Source: SZUA-442 sp051011415 (lineage in GTDB: Bacteria; Actinomycetota; Acidimicrobiia; Spongiisociales; UBA5794). From it: DNA of 8,387 nucleotides. The stretch spans positions 1 to 8,387 of the forward strand of contig JBPCTY010000157.1 of assembly GCA_051011415.1 (NCBI GenBank), read 5' to 3'. Positions 1 to 6,845 of this stretch are shown here, in pieces. Positions within the stretch are counted from its first letter, which is position 1, and every line of letters begins with the position of its first letter. The translations under genes and the position numbers were made by a program. The notes below the pieces were generated by a model, which did no database searches, was not told the origin of the DNA, and was given only the letters and a program-made list of their open reading frames with translations.

Positions 1-419
1 GCAATGACACGGTTGTGCTCTTCGGGCATTGCGCGATCGAAGGAGCGGAGGCCAGCCTCGACATGAACGAGCGGAATGCTGTTGCTGTTGGCCGCGATGG
101 CTCCAGCCGCTACGGAATTGGTATCGCCCTGGACCACCACTGCCGAGGGTTCGATCTCGGCGAACAGGCTGTCGAGCGCCGACGTCGCGTTCCCGATCTG
201 CTGCCCACGAGTTTGGCCGCCTACGCCGATGAAGGTGTCCGGCGGCCGCATTGCGAACTCGGTGAAGAATGTGTCTGAGAGGTTTGCATCGAAGTGCTGG
301 CCCGTGTGCACCACATGGGCGTCGTCACCAAGAAGCTCCACAATGCGCGCAAGCTTGATGATTTCTGGGCGTGTTCCGAGTACGACTGCGATCGGACCCG
401 TTGATGTGTTCTGCGTCAT
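1..419 (-). CDS. wecB: UDP-N-acetylglucosamine 2-epimerase (non-hydrolysing), 5' part only
   Basis: Reading the minus strand from the ATG at 419-417 gives an uninterrupted 139-codon frame that leaves the window at position 1. Visible motifs are GTRPEIIK (residues 15-22), HTGQHFD (38-44), QGDTNSV (97-103), HVEAGLRS (119-126) and PEEHNR (132-137). D99, E121 and E133 align with the catalytic D95, E117 and E131 of E. coli WecB; the first two keep the same spacing and a two-residue gap precedes the third. The family interconverts UDP-GlcNAc and UDP-ManNAc in the cytoplasm, supplying ManNAc-type sugars for surface polymers. Family members are about 370-390 residues, so roughly a third is present and the rest lies to the left. 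It is divergent from the glycosyltransferase at 475. No clear Shine-Dalgarno precedes the ATG. The family assignment is secure; whether the product feeds this same glycan is inferred from location. Confidence 0.94.
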   Translation of the reverse strand, partial: MTQNTSTGPIAVVLGTRPEIIKLARIVELLGDDAHVVHTGQHFDANLSDTFFTEFAMRPPDTFIGVGGQTRGQQIGNATSALDSLFAEIEPSAVVVQGDTNSVAAGAIAANSNSIPLVHVEAGLRSFDRAMPEEHNRVI

Positions 420-439
420 GTGATGGTGCTTCGGGTCAG

Positions 440-467
440 TTGGTGACTTTCGTCGCCCGGCTACGCT
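440..467 (+). promoter_or_regulatory. Candidate promoter giving a leaderless glycosyltransferase transcript
   Basis: A TTGGTG hexamer (440-445) and TACGCT (462-467, fitting the actinobacterial TANNNT -10 pattern) are separated by 16 bases. The -10 ends 7 bases before the ATG at 475, and there is no Shine-Dalgarno in between. That geometry is what a leaderless mRNA would need. This is a pattern match only, with no experimental or comparative support visible here. Confidence 0.3.
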
Positions 468-474
468 GCGACGC

Positions 475-1635
475 ATGATACGGGCGCTCCTTTGGTTGGT
501 GCAGCTGCTCTTCGTCGCACCCGCCGTGTACTCGACGGTCGTGTCACTGTGGGGCCTTCGTTCTCCGGCTGCTCAAACTCGTTCATCCTCGGTCCGTCGT
601 ATGCGGATACTTGTGCCCGCACACGACGAGGCGAACGTCATCGAGGGGATAGCCTCGGATCTTGCAAGTCAGGACTTCGATGCGAACCAGTGTCGCTCTG
701 TGGTGATTGCGGACCGGTGCGCCGACGACACGGCAGCTCGTGCGCGAAAGCACGTTGAGGTTGTAGAGCGTTCATCGGGCGAGGGCGCAAAGGGTGCAGC
801 CATTGCCTGGTATCTGACAGCAGAGCCGCTTGAGCCGGGCGAGTCGGTGGTCATTCTTGATGCCGACAACCGCATAGGACATGACTTCGTGAGTTCGATT
901 GCATCTGCCATGGATGATGGGCACCATGTGGTCCAGACCTACCTGGATGTTGCAAACCCCGATGGCTCCGCCCTTGCCACGGCGAGTGCGCTCACATATT
1001 GGGCATCGAATCGAATGGTGCAGCTCGCACGGACAAACCTCGGATGGTCCTGCGATCTGGGTGGGACTGGCATGGCATTCACCGCTGAGGCGCTGGATGA
1101 CGCAGGGGGAGTGACCGACGACCTGACCGACGACCTTGCCCTGAATGTCCGACTGAACCTGGCCGGTCACAAAACTCATTGGCTGCATGACGTCAAGGTT
1201 CGGGATGAGAAACCAACAGAGACCGGCGCGACGGTAACGCAACGGGCTCGCTGGGTGCGAGGAAAGCGATCGGTACAGCGGGCCTACGGAAGGGAACTCA
1301 TTGGTACCGGGTTGCGCGACAGACGAATGGATCTTCTCGATCTTGCATTTCGGCTGTACAACCCGGGACGATCATTCATCGCGCTGATGATTGCGGTCCT
1401 GGCTCTCGTCGCAGCGGTGTTTCCCGAGGCTGGTCTATGGCCCTGGTGGATCTTGGCCGGCATTGCCGCCATCGTTGTGTTGCTCCCGATGGTGTTCCTC
1501 GTGGTGGACGAAGTCCCTGGCAAGTACGTGGCCAGATACCCATACGTCGCGCTCATTGCGATGTTGTGGCTACCGATCAGAGTTGCGTCGCGTCTCATGC
1601 CCAATTGGAAGCGGACGGCCCACAGCGGGAGCTGA
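475..1635 (+). CDS. Membrane-anchored family 2 glycosyltransferase
   Basis: The 386-residue protein has an N-terminal hydrophobic segment (about 3-25), a cytoplasmic GT-A catalytic domain (about 42-285) and three C-terminal hydrophobic segments (about 301-317, 322-345 and 355-372). GT2 landmarks are PAHDEANVI (48-56), ADRCADDT (79-86), the metal-binding DADN (129-132), GGTGMAF (196-202), the acidic TDDLTDD stretch (214-220, likely containing the catalytic Asp) and QRARW (256-260), a QxxRW-type acceptor motif seen in hyaluronan/cellulose-synthase-like and other processive GT2 enzymes. It probably transfers a sugar from a nucleotide-sugar donor to a growing glycan or lipid carrier at the inner face of the membrane. 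Donor and acceptor cannot be told from sequence. The ATG at 475 has no Shine-Dalgarno but leaves the first hydrophobic segment intact. It lies 55 bases from the divergent wecB start and its stop is 18 bases from the convergent membrane gene. Confidence 0.92.
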   Translation: MIRALLWLVQLLFVAPAVYSTVVSLWGLRSPAAQTRSSSVRRMRILVPAHDEANVIEGIASDLASQDFDANQCRSVVIADRCADDTAARARKHVEVVERSSGEGAKGAAIAWYLTAEPLEPGESVVILDADNRIGHDFVSSIASAMDDGHHVVQTYLDVANPDGSALATASALTYWASNRMVQLARTNLGWSCDLGGTGMAFTAEALDDAGGVTDDLTDDLALNVRLNLAGHKTHWLHDVKVRDEKPTETGATVTQRARWVRGKRSVQRAYGRELIGTGLRDRRMDLLDLAFRLYNPGRSFIALMIAVLALVAAVFPEAGLWPWWILAGIAAIVVLLPMVFLVVDEVPGKYVARYPYVALIAMLWLPIRVASRLMPNWKRTAHSGS

Positions 1636-1653
1636 GCCTGCCGAGGTGACGCG

Positions 1654-3024
1654 TCAGCCTGATCCCGCGATCGATGCACGTTCCGGGTCCGTGATGAGGT
1701 ACCACAACGGGAGCGACGCAAGTGCAATCAGATAGAGACCGAATGCGTAGCGGAACTCGTGGCTGGGCGAGGTAAAGAACACGTTTGCCAGATGGATCAC
1801 GAACAACCCACCGATCCAGCCGAGCGGCCACAATCGCCTCCTCGACCATACGCCGGCGAATGTGGCCAGGCCTATCAGCATCACAAGAGCCGGCCGCCAC
1901 GTCAGCCACTCGATGGACGAACGCTCAGCCTGAACGTACATCCACGACGTGACGGCGAATGCCCGATCCGAAATGGAGTCACGCGCCAGACCGAGCGTGT
2001 TTGGCCAGATGTTGTACGGCGGCCTGTGCACGAAGGTATCGGTGCGGTTGATTGGCGAAATCAAGTATTCGCCGGCACACCAACGGTGTCCCGCAACGGT
2101 CCCTGGCGCTCCGACGACAGTCCGGACCACGAGACCTCGATAGTCCCATGGGCTTTCCTGAATGGTTCGATTGCTGTACTCGGGGTCGAAGAGAAGTGGC
2201 GAACTGTCGCCGCAGACGTAACGGTCGGTCCAAACGGCGATGGGCGCAACCTCCGCAATCAGCTCCATGTCTCGATCGTCGAAGGTTTCGGGGTCGTGCA
2301 CGATCACAGCTGCGACATCCGGCATGAACACTTGCGCCGGTTCGATCGGATTGTTGGTTACCGGAAGCGCGACGATCAGAATCGCGGGCACAACCACGCC
2401 GATGCCAACGACGGTTGGAATCGTGCGAAGCATTCCTCGTATGCGGTGGCGCTCGCCGATCGCAAGGGCAACCAGGAACACAAGGACGGTGTACTTGCCG
2501 TTGGCTCTGAGCGCCCACATCAGACCGAGTGCTGACCCGAGTCTCAGAGGTCCGGCCCAAGTTCCCCAGAACCGGTCGCGATCCTTCGCAAGTAGGACGA
2601 GTTCGGTGAAGACCCAGCCCATGGCGAGACCGAAGGGGATGTCTTTCCAGAGCGTGATCGTGGTCGCACCGGTCATAGGCAGGAGTGCGATGACCCACAC
2701 CGTCGATGCCGAGAGCCAGAGCGGGACGCCGATCTGGACGAGGCGGCGTGCGATGAACCCAAAGAGGACAGCTGCGGCGAGAACCTGAGCGAGAGCCACG
2801 GCCCCTGGGGACTCCCAGATCAGTGAGATCCCCCACATGGATGCGGTGTGTGCGATCGGGTGCGCGTTCTGGAATTCAAACGTGAGCACCTGATTCCACT
2901 GATCGATCGAGTCGCTACTCATCAAGCCGGGGAAGAATCCAGCCCACCAGACGAGCAGCGGGATTCCGGTCGCGAGACCGATCCACAGTGCCTTGTTCTT
3001 GGGAGACCCGCTAGGGCGTGTCAC
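1654..3024 (-). CDS. Polytopic membrane protein, DUF6020/GT-C-like
   Basis: The protein has 456 residues from a GTG at 3024-3022; a GGA sits 6 bases before the start, and the only nearby upstream ATG is out of frame and stops after four codons. It is strongly hydrophobic, with about nine or ten likely membrane segments (for example 12-31, 76-98, 127-146, 177-192, 204-222, 377-393, 402-417, 427-444) and one large hydrophilic stretch around 223-375. Conserved-looking motifs are PGLMSSDSIDQ (32-42), HPIAHT (55-60), LWKDIPFG (125-132), RANGKY (173-178) and SHEFRYAFGLY (421-431). I associate these with the DUF6020-type membrane proteins, which resemble GT-C glycosyltransferases using polyprenyl-phosphate sugars; SSDS follows the first membrane segment, where GT-C enzymes place their catalytic acidic residue. 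A role in sugar transfer on the outer face is inferred from this and from the locus. It is divergent from the small gene at 3121. Confidence 0.8.
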   Translation of the reverse strand: MTRPSGSPKNKALWIGLATGIPLLVWWAGFFPGLMSSDSIDQWNQVLTFEFQNAHPIAHTASMWGISLIWESPGAVALAQVLAAAVLFGFIARRLVQIGVPLWLSASTVWVIALLPMTGATTITLWKDIPFGLAMGWVFTELVLLAKDRDRFWGTWAGPLRLGSALGLMWALRANGKYTVLVFLVALAIGERHRIRGMLRTIPTVVGIGVVVPAILIVALPVTNNPIEPAQVFMPDVAAVIVHDPETFDDRDMELIAEVAPIAVWTDRYVCGDSSPLLFDPEYSNRTIQESPWDYRGLVVRTVVGAPGTVAGHRWCAGEYLISPINRTDTFVHRPPYNIWPNTLGLARDSISDRAFAVTSWMYVQAERSSIEWLTWRPALVMLIGLATFAGVWSRRRLWPLGWIGGLFVIHLANVFFTSPSHEFRYAFGLYLIALASLPLWYLITDPERASIAGSG

Positions 3025-3068
3025 AGCCGTTCCATTCGTAGAAGAAGGAGAGATTCAAGTCATTACGA

Positions 3069-3074
3069 TAGAAT
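3069..3074 (+). promoter_or_regulatory. Candidate -10 element for the small membrane protein gene
   Basis: TAGAAT matches the TATAAT consensus at five of six positions and lies in the 96-base divergent gap between the GT-C-like gene (start 3024) and the small gene (start 3121). It would give a leader of about 40 bases containing the GGAG at 3108. I see no convincing -35 hexamer at the expected distance, so this is weak. Confidence 0.22.
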
Positions 3075-3107
3075 GCCGATTTGTTTGGCAGCTGTCCCTA
3101 AAAGCAT

Positions 3108-3111
3108 GGAG
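3108..3111 (+). promoter_or_regulatory. Shine-Dalgarno deciding the start at 3121
   Basis: GGAG is followed by 9 bases and then the ATG at 3121. The two in-frame upstream ATGs (3106 and 3073) have no comparable site at a usable distance, and the protein family begins just before the YLDP motif, so 3121 is preferred. Confidence 0.6.
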
Positions 3112-3120
3112 TCCAAGCCA

Positions 3121-3333
3121 ATGCCAGTATTTGCGTATCTCGATCCCGCCACGGGAACACTGATCGTCTCGGCAGTCGTAGGTGCGTTTGCCGCGGCCGC
3201 GCTCGTCATCAAGAACTCTTGGTACAAGATCAAGCGAGTCTTCGTTCCCAAGAAGGATGAACCTGTTTCCGACACCAGTAATGAACCCCGTACCGCTGCA
3301 GAGGTTTCGGCGGACACCACGCCGGAAGACTGA
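3121..3333 (+). CDS. Small single-pass membrane protein with YLDPATGT N-terminus
   Basis: The 70-residue protein starts with a short segment containing YLDPATGT (6-13), continues into one hydrophobic helix (about 12-30), then KNSWYKIKRV (31-40), and ends in a polar tail (41-70) rich in Glu, Asp, Thr and Ser. I recognise the pattern of a Y-(I/L)-D-P-x-T-G-(S/T) motif, one helix and a W-x-K-I-K box from small uncharacterised proteins that recur beside surface-polysaccharide and membrane glycosyltransferase genes. No biochemical function is known to me. The positive residues after the helix suggest the tail is cytoplasmic with the N-terminus outside. It is divergently paired with the GT-C-like gene, and its stop is only 6 bases from the end of the convergent transferase gene. 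A longer frame open upstream is rejected as start-site overextension. Confidence 0.78.
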   Translation: MPVFAYLDPATGTLIVSAVVGAFAAAALVIKNSWYKIKRVFVPKKDEPVSDTSNEPRTAAEVSADTTPED

Positions 3334-3339
3334 GAAGCT

Positions 3340-4512
3340 TCACTTCTGTGTAAGTCCTCGATGGGCGAGTTCAGCTAGCACTTGTCCGCCAACGCTGGCC
3401 GACGAGCCAACGTTGTACACGCTCGACTCCCTCAGCTCATTGAGCTGGACTTCGAATTGGTCCGATCGAGCGATGAGCTGCTCAGCCATATCGGCTGCCA
3501 CGCCCACGTCTGCCGACTCGATGACCTCGCCGATTTCGAAGCGCATGCGGTTCTCGAATGGAACGATGCCGAGCGACTCCCAGTCAGCGTTATTGACCTT
3601 CGGAGGGAGATCGATGGAGAGCACCGGACGCCGAGTCCCGAGCGCATACTCGTATGCGGCTCCCGACCAGTCGCAGATCATGAGGTCTGCCTCGAGAAAG
3701 CTGTCTTCGGTCGTGATCGAGGACTCGACCACGACCTGGTCGTTCCCATCAAACGTCCGTTCGATATCCCCAACAATTGCCCTTCCCTCGGGATAGATCG
3801 ACTCGAAGAAGGCTGGGTGAGGGCGCACTACGACCCGGAACCCTCGAGCAGTCAGCGCTTCAACCAAGTCGGGCCCCATCGCAGCGAGAAGGTTGTGGTC
3901 TCCCCACGACGGGGCAATCAGGACTGTTGTTTCGTCTGGATGCTGTTTGGAGTACCTATTGAATCTGTGCACGATGCCGTCAAGTTTCGGATACCCGACC
4001 TCGAACAGCTCTGGTAGCGGTTTGTTGATCATCGAGTAGTGGGCTTCGAGCTCAGCCTTGTGGTGCGGACCGGTGCACAAGAAGGCATCGTATGCATCAA
4101 ACGCCCCGGTCCGGTATGCCATATGGATGCTGTTGAGGGAGTGGAACACATAGGCGACCAGGCTCTTCGCAGGACGTTTGATGTGGTACGTGTCGAGGTC
4201 CGGCATTGTCGTGACGAACACCGGACTGTCGATCTTTGGAAGGAATGCAGAGATCGAGGCAGTGATGTTGACGACGGTCACGCCTTCTGGTTGTTGTGCG
4301 AGGAGAGGATCGTTCGAGTCGGAGGTGACGTAGGTGATCGGAAGACCTTGTTCGGCGGTCACGGCGGTCACATATGGGCCAAGCTGGTTCCACGAGTAGT
4401 CGTCTTCCGAGTAGACCACTATCGGACGATCAGCGATCGGCTGATCCAGGATCGCCTGTGCGGCTTCGCGTTCGCGCATCTGATCTTTGAATTGCTTGAA
4501 GAACTTCGCCAT
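3340..4512 (-). CDS. CDP-glycerol glycerophosphotransferase-like protein (predicted phosphonate-ester transferase)
   Basis: The 390-residue protein looks like the catalytic domain of the TagF/CDP-glycerol glycerophosphotransferase family (Glyphos_transf), a GT-B fold that moves alcohol-phosphate groups from CDP carriers onto polymers. Visible landmarks are TTMPDLDTYHIKR (101-113), a His-rich segment VFHSLNSIHMAYR (122-134), TGPHH (147-151), VGYPKLDG (172-179), IAPSWGDHN (199-207), the RPHP box (230-233) and CDWSGAAYEYALG (280-292), the last two corresponding to the donor-phosphate binding region. No signal peptide or membrane segment is seen; the basic N-terminus (MAKFFKQFKDQMR) may sit on the membrane. 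AAGGG (4519-4523) lies 6 bases before the ATG. It is last in the phosphonate operon, 77 bases after the reductase. By analogy it could transfer 2-hydroxyethylphosphonate from a CMP ester to a glycan. The fold is well supported; the substrate is inferred. It could alternatively transfer glycerol phosphate or ribitol phosphate. Confidence 0.85.
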   Translation of the reverse strand: MAKFFKQFKDQMREREAAQAILDQPIADRPIVVYSEDDYSWNQLGPYVTAVTAEQGLPITYVTSDSNDPLLAQQPEGVTVVNITASISAFLPKIDSPVFVTTMPDLDTYHIKRPAKSLVAYVFHSLNSIHMAYRTGAFDAYDAFLCTGPHHKAELEAHYSMINKPLPELFEVGYPKLDGIVHRFNRYSKQHPDETTVLIAPSWGDHNLLAAMGPDLVEALTARGFRVVVRPHPAFFESIYPEGRAIVGDIERTFDGNDQVVVESSITTEDSFLEADLMICDWSGAAYEYALGTRRPVLSIDLPPKVNNADWESLGIVPFENRMRFEIGEVIESADVGVAADMAEQLIARSDQFEVQLNELRESSVYNVGSSASVGGQVLAELAHRGLTQK

Positions 4513-4589
4513 GAATAACCCTTCAGCTCGTGTGGCGCCCCGGCTCGAATCGCGATTGTATTGCGGGATCTCGCATTCCCAAGGATGGC

Positions 4590-5720
4590 CTAGGGGAGGG
4601 ATCGAATGAGCGCACGGAGCGACTGCGGAGTGAGCGTCCGCGGATTGCCCGACAGTCTGAGTGTGTCGACAGCATCGGCGATCGCATCCCTGCTCGCGTC
4701 GCTTTTGACACCCAAAGAGCCCAAATCAGTGGCGAGGCCGACTGAACGGGCCAGGTCATCCCAACGACTTCGGGCATCCGACGCACTTGAGGCCCCAAGC
4801 GCTGAGGAAATCTGTTCGATACGCGATCGCACGAACGCCGGCCCACGAGGATCTGCGCAGTCTTGCTCAGTGACTGCAGCGTTGTGTTCCAGTACCGCAC
4901 CGAGGGTGAGGGCAACCGCATGCCCGTGGGGCACGCCATACCTGCTGGTGAACGTGTACGACAGGGCATGGGGAGCGGTCGTTGTGGTGACATCGATAGC
5001 AAGTCCAGCCAAATGCGATGCCTCGCACATGGCCCTGCGATGTTCGGGCGTCGGAGCACGAACGGCTGGCTCCAGATGATTCGCGGCAAGTGTGAGAGCT
5101 CGGGACGCGTGGATGCTGGAAGCATCGGTCGAACGCACGCTCCATAGCGACTCGATAGCCTGTGAAAGCGCATCGAGACCGGTCTCGGCTGTGATCCGAG
5201 GTGGTACCGAGTAGGTGAGTTCAGGGTCGAGGATGGACTTGGATGGTCTGCCCCACTCGTGGGCGAGGCTGTGCTTCTTTCGGTCAACGTACACGACCGA
5301 GAAGTGGGTTGCTTCGCTTCCGGTTCCCGCCGTTGTGGGAATTGCAACCATTGGTACGGGCGGGAGTGTGATGCCTCGCCCGTCAAGCACTATTGACTTG
5401 GCATCGCGTGGTTGGGGTGCGAGCAGTCGCACGCTCTTTGCGAGATCAATGACGGATCCACCGCCCACGGCGATGATGAGCTCCGGTGAAGCAGCCCGGT
5501 AACGGTCCACGGCGGTCTGAACGGCGCCGATTGTCGGATTGGGTTCGACGTCTGAGATGTGGATCACCGTTGACGATGCCAGCGCCGCATTGATTGGCGT
5601 TGCCGCTCCGGAGGATGCGAACGACGCGCCTCCCGTGAACAGCATCACCGTATCTGGCGCAAGGCCTGTGACGATGTCAGCGATGCCGGCGATGGCACCC
5701 TCGACGCAGTGTGCCGTCAA
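4590..5720 (-). CDS. Phosphonoacetaldehyde reductase, iron-alcohol-dehydrogenase family (PhpC-like)
   Basis: The 376-residue protein contains the group III alcohol-dehydrogenase landmarks GGGSVIDLAK (86-95, dinucleotide binding) and PTTAGTGSEAT (128-138). Aligned to E. coli FucO, the metal ligands D196, H200, H263 and H277 correspond to D183, Q187, H251 and H265, so one canonical His is Gln, and FucO H267 is Y255. The signatures GLDALSQAIESLWS (181-194) and APHALSYTFTSRYGVPHGHA (249-268) are ones I recognise from alcohol dehydrogenases encoded beside phosphonopyruvate decarboxylases, which reduce phosphonoacetaldehyde to 2-hydroxyethylphosphonate. The start is TTG at 5720-5718, overlapping the decarboxylase stop in a TTGA junction (4 bases), which implies translational coupling; no strong Shine-Dalgarno is visible. 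Cytoplasmic. The family is certain; the substrate rests on motif flavour plus position directly after ppd. Confidence 0.88.
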   Translation of the reverse strand: MTAHCVEGAIAGIADIVTGLAPDTVMLFTGGASFASSGAATPINAALASSTVIHISDVEPNPTIGAVQTAVDRYRAASPELIIAVGGGSVIDLAKSVRLLAPQPRDAKSIVLDGRGITLPPVPMVAIPTTAGTGSEATHFSVVYVDRKKHSLAHEWGRPSKSILDPELTYSVPPRITAETGLDALSQAIESLWSVRSTDASSIHASRALTLAANHLEPAVRAPTPEHRRAMCEASHLAGLAIDVTTTTAPHALSYTFTSRYGVPHGHAVALTLGAVLEHNAAVTEQDCADPRGPAFVRSRIEQISSALGASSASDARSRWDDLARSVGLATDLGSLGVKSDASRDAIADAVDTLRLSGNPRTLTPQSLRALIRSLP

Positions 5721-6844
5721 TTGTCCGAAAGGTGGGTCATGAGCGAGCGCTTGTTCTCGTCGGGGGTTGTCGCCGGTCTGCCGAGGTCGGCTCGTGCGCC
5801 GGGACGCACCATGACCTCGAGCAGTGCAGGTCCGGTCGTGGTCTTTAGGTCAGCCAACGCAGCGGTCAGCTCGTCTCGGGTCGTAACGGACTGCACCGAC
5901 CGATAGCCCGACGATTTGGCAATTTCCGGAATCGACGCGGTCTCCAATGGAGTCGGTTGGCCGCCCACTGAATCGTGCACTCCGTTGTTGAACACGACAT
6001 GCTTGAAGCGGGCTGATGCATATTGCCCGATGACGGGGAGCGACCCCATGTGCATCAGAACGGCGCCGTCGCCGTCGAGGACCCATACGTCCCGGTCTGA
6101 CGCAAGATCAATGCCGAGCGCGATCTGGGATGCATGACCCATTCCTCCCACGGTGAGGAAGTCCTGTGCGCCATCGCTCCCGGACATCACTCGGTACTCG
6201 TACAACTCGCGAGATGTCTTGCCGGTTGTCGAGACCACAACGGACTCCTCTGCAATCGCTTCGGCGACTGTGACAACCGCTTCCTCCCTGGAAAGGGGCA
6301 GGGACGACGATTCAGCTCCCCGTGACTGGTGCGGGGCAAAGGTGCCAGACCGAACAACAATTGCCCTCGGTTGCTGGGCTTCGAGACTCGAGGTAACTGT
6401 CTCGGTGATCTGGGACACGGCTGTGGCCGCATCCTGATCGAGAACGACGAACGGCACCCCGGCCGCCTCGAGCACCTGGAGGGTGACGGCACCTTGCTTG
6501 ACGTGTTGCGGCTCGTCCTTTGCGCCCGGTTCGCCCCGCCAGCCGATCACCAACACCATCGGGATGCCGTAGACGGCGTTGTCCGCAAGAGACAGCAATG
6601 GGTTGATGGTGTTCCCGAGACCCGAGTTCTGGAGGTACACCGCTGCGGGCTGACCGGATGCGAGATAGTGCCCGGCCGCCAACGCGATCGCTCCGCCCTC
6701 GTTGGCCGCCACGACGTGTGATCCCTTACCTGCGGCGTCAACCACGAAGCTGTTGAGCTCTTTCAGCAGGGAGTCAGGGACTCCCGTCCAGAAGCTGACT
6801 CCTGCATCCGAGAACGCGTCGTAGGCGATCTCGGGGGAGAGCAC
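5717..6844 (-). CDS. ppd: Phosphonopyruvate decarboxylase (thiamine diphosphate dependent)
   Basis: The 375-residue protein decarboxylates phosphonopyruvate to phosphonoacetaldehyde, the irreversible step that pulls the unfavourable mutase reaction forward. The N-terminal pyrimidine-binding domain shows TGVPDSLLKELN (20-31), AANEGGAIALAAG (46-58, E49 being the probable cofactor-activating Glu) and LQNSGLGNTINPL (71-83). GWRGEPGAKDEPQH (101-114) is characteristic of this family. The C-terminal pyrophosphate-binding domain has TTGKTSRELYEYR (206-218), GGMGHASQIALG (233-244), GDGA (258-261) and NNGVHDSVGG (286-295), the GDG...NN thiamine diphosphate motif. Length matches the two-domain decarboxylases rather than the longer three-domain acetolactate-synthase types. 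The start is GTG at 6844-6842, one base after the mutase stop, preceded by GGAGGT with a 7-base gap. It overlaps the next gene by 4 bases. Sulfopyruvate decarboxylase is the nearest alternative, made unlikely by the adjacent mutase. Confidence 0.95.
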   Translation of the reverse strand: MLSPEIAYDAFSDAGVSFWTGVPDSLLKELNSFVVDAAGKGSHVVAANEGGAIALAAGHYLASGQPAAVYLQNSGLGNTINPLLSLADNAVYGIPMVLVIGWRGEPGAKDEPQHVKQGAVTLQVLEAAGVPFVVLDQDAATAVSQITETVTSSLEAQQPRAIVVRSGTFAPHQSRGAESSSLPLSREEAVVTVAEAIAEESVVVSTTGKTSRELYEYRVMSGSDGAQDFLTVGGMGHASQIALGIDLASDRDVWVLDGDGAVLMHMGSLPVIGQYASARFKHVVFNNGVHDSVGGQPTPLETASIPEIAKSSGYRSVQSVTTRDELTAALADLKTTTGPALLEVMVRPGARADLGRPATTPDENKRSLMTHLSDN

Positions 6845-6845
6845 C

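Noticed and set aside
1759..2535. 258-residue plus-strand frame
   Set aside because: It lies entirely inside the minus-strand polytopic membrane gene, is Arg/His/Gly-rich without any motif, and is an antisense shadow of a GC-rich gene.
2848..3120. Upstream extension of the small protein to 161 residues
   Set aside because: The added 91 residues overlap the 5' end of the membrane protein gene on the other strand, look compositionally like an antisense shadow, and have no ribosome site; the family motif begins right after 3121.
3330..3348. Hairpin AGAAG/CTTCT at the convergent stop codons as a terminator
   Set aside because: Only about five base pairs, AT-leaning and without a T tract on either strand.
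4513..4589. Terminator or hidden gene between the reductase and the transferase
   Set aside because: The 77 bases show only a short AATCGCGATT palindrome and the AAGGG site before 4512; there is no stable stem with a T run, so co-transcription is the simpler reading.
4523..5386. 287-residue minus-strand frame
   Set aside because: It is in another frame of the reductase gene, is Ser/Arg/Pro-rich, and lacks domain features, while the reductase frame carries all dehydrogenase motifs.
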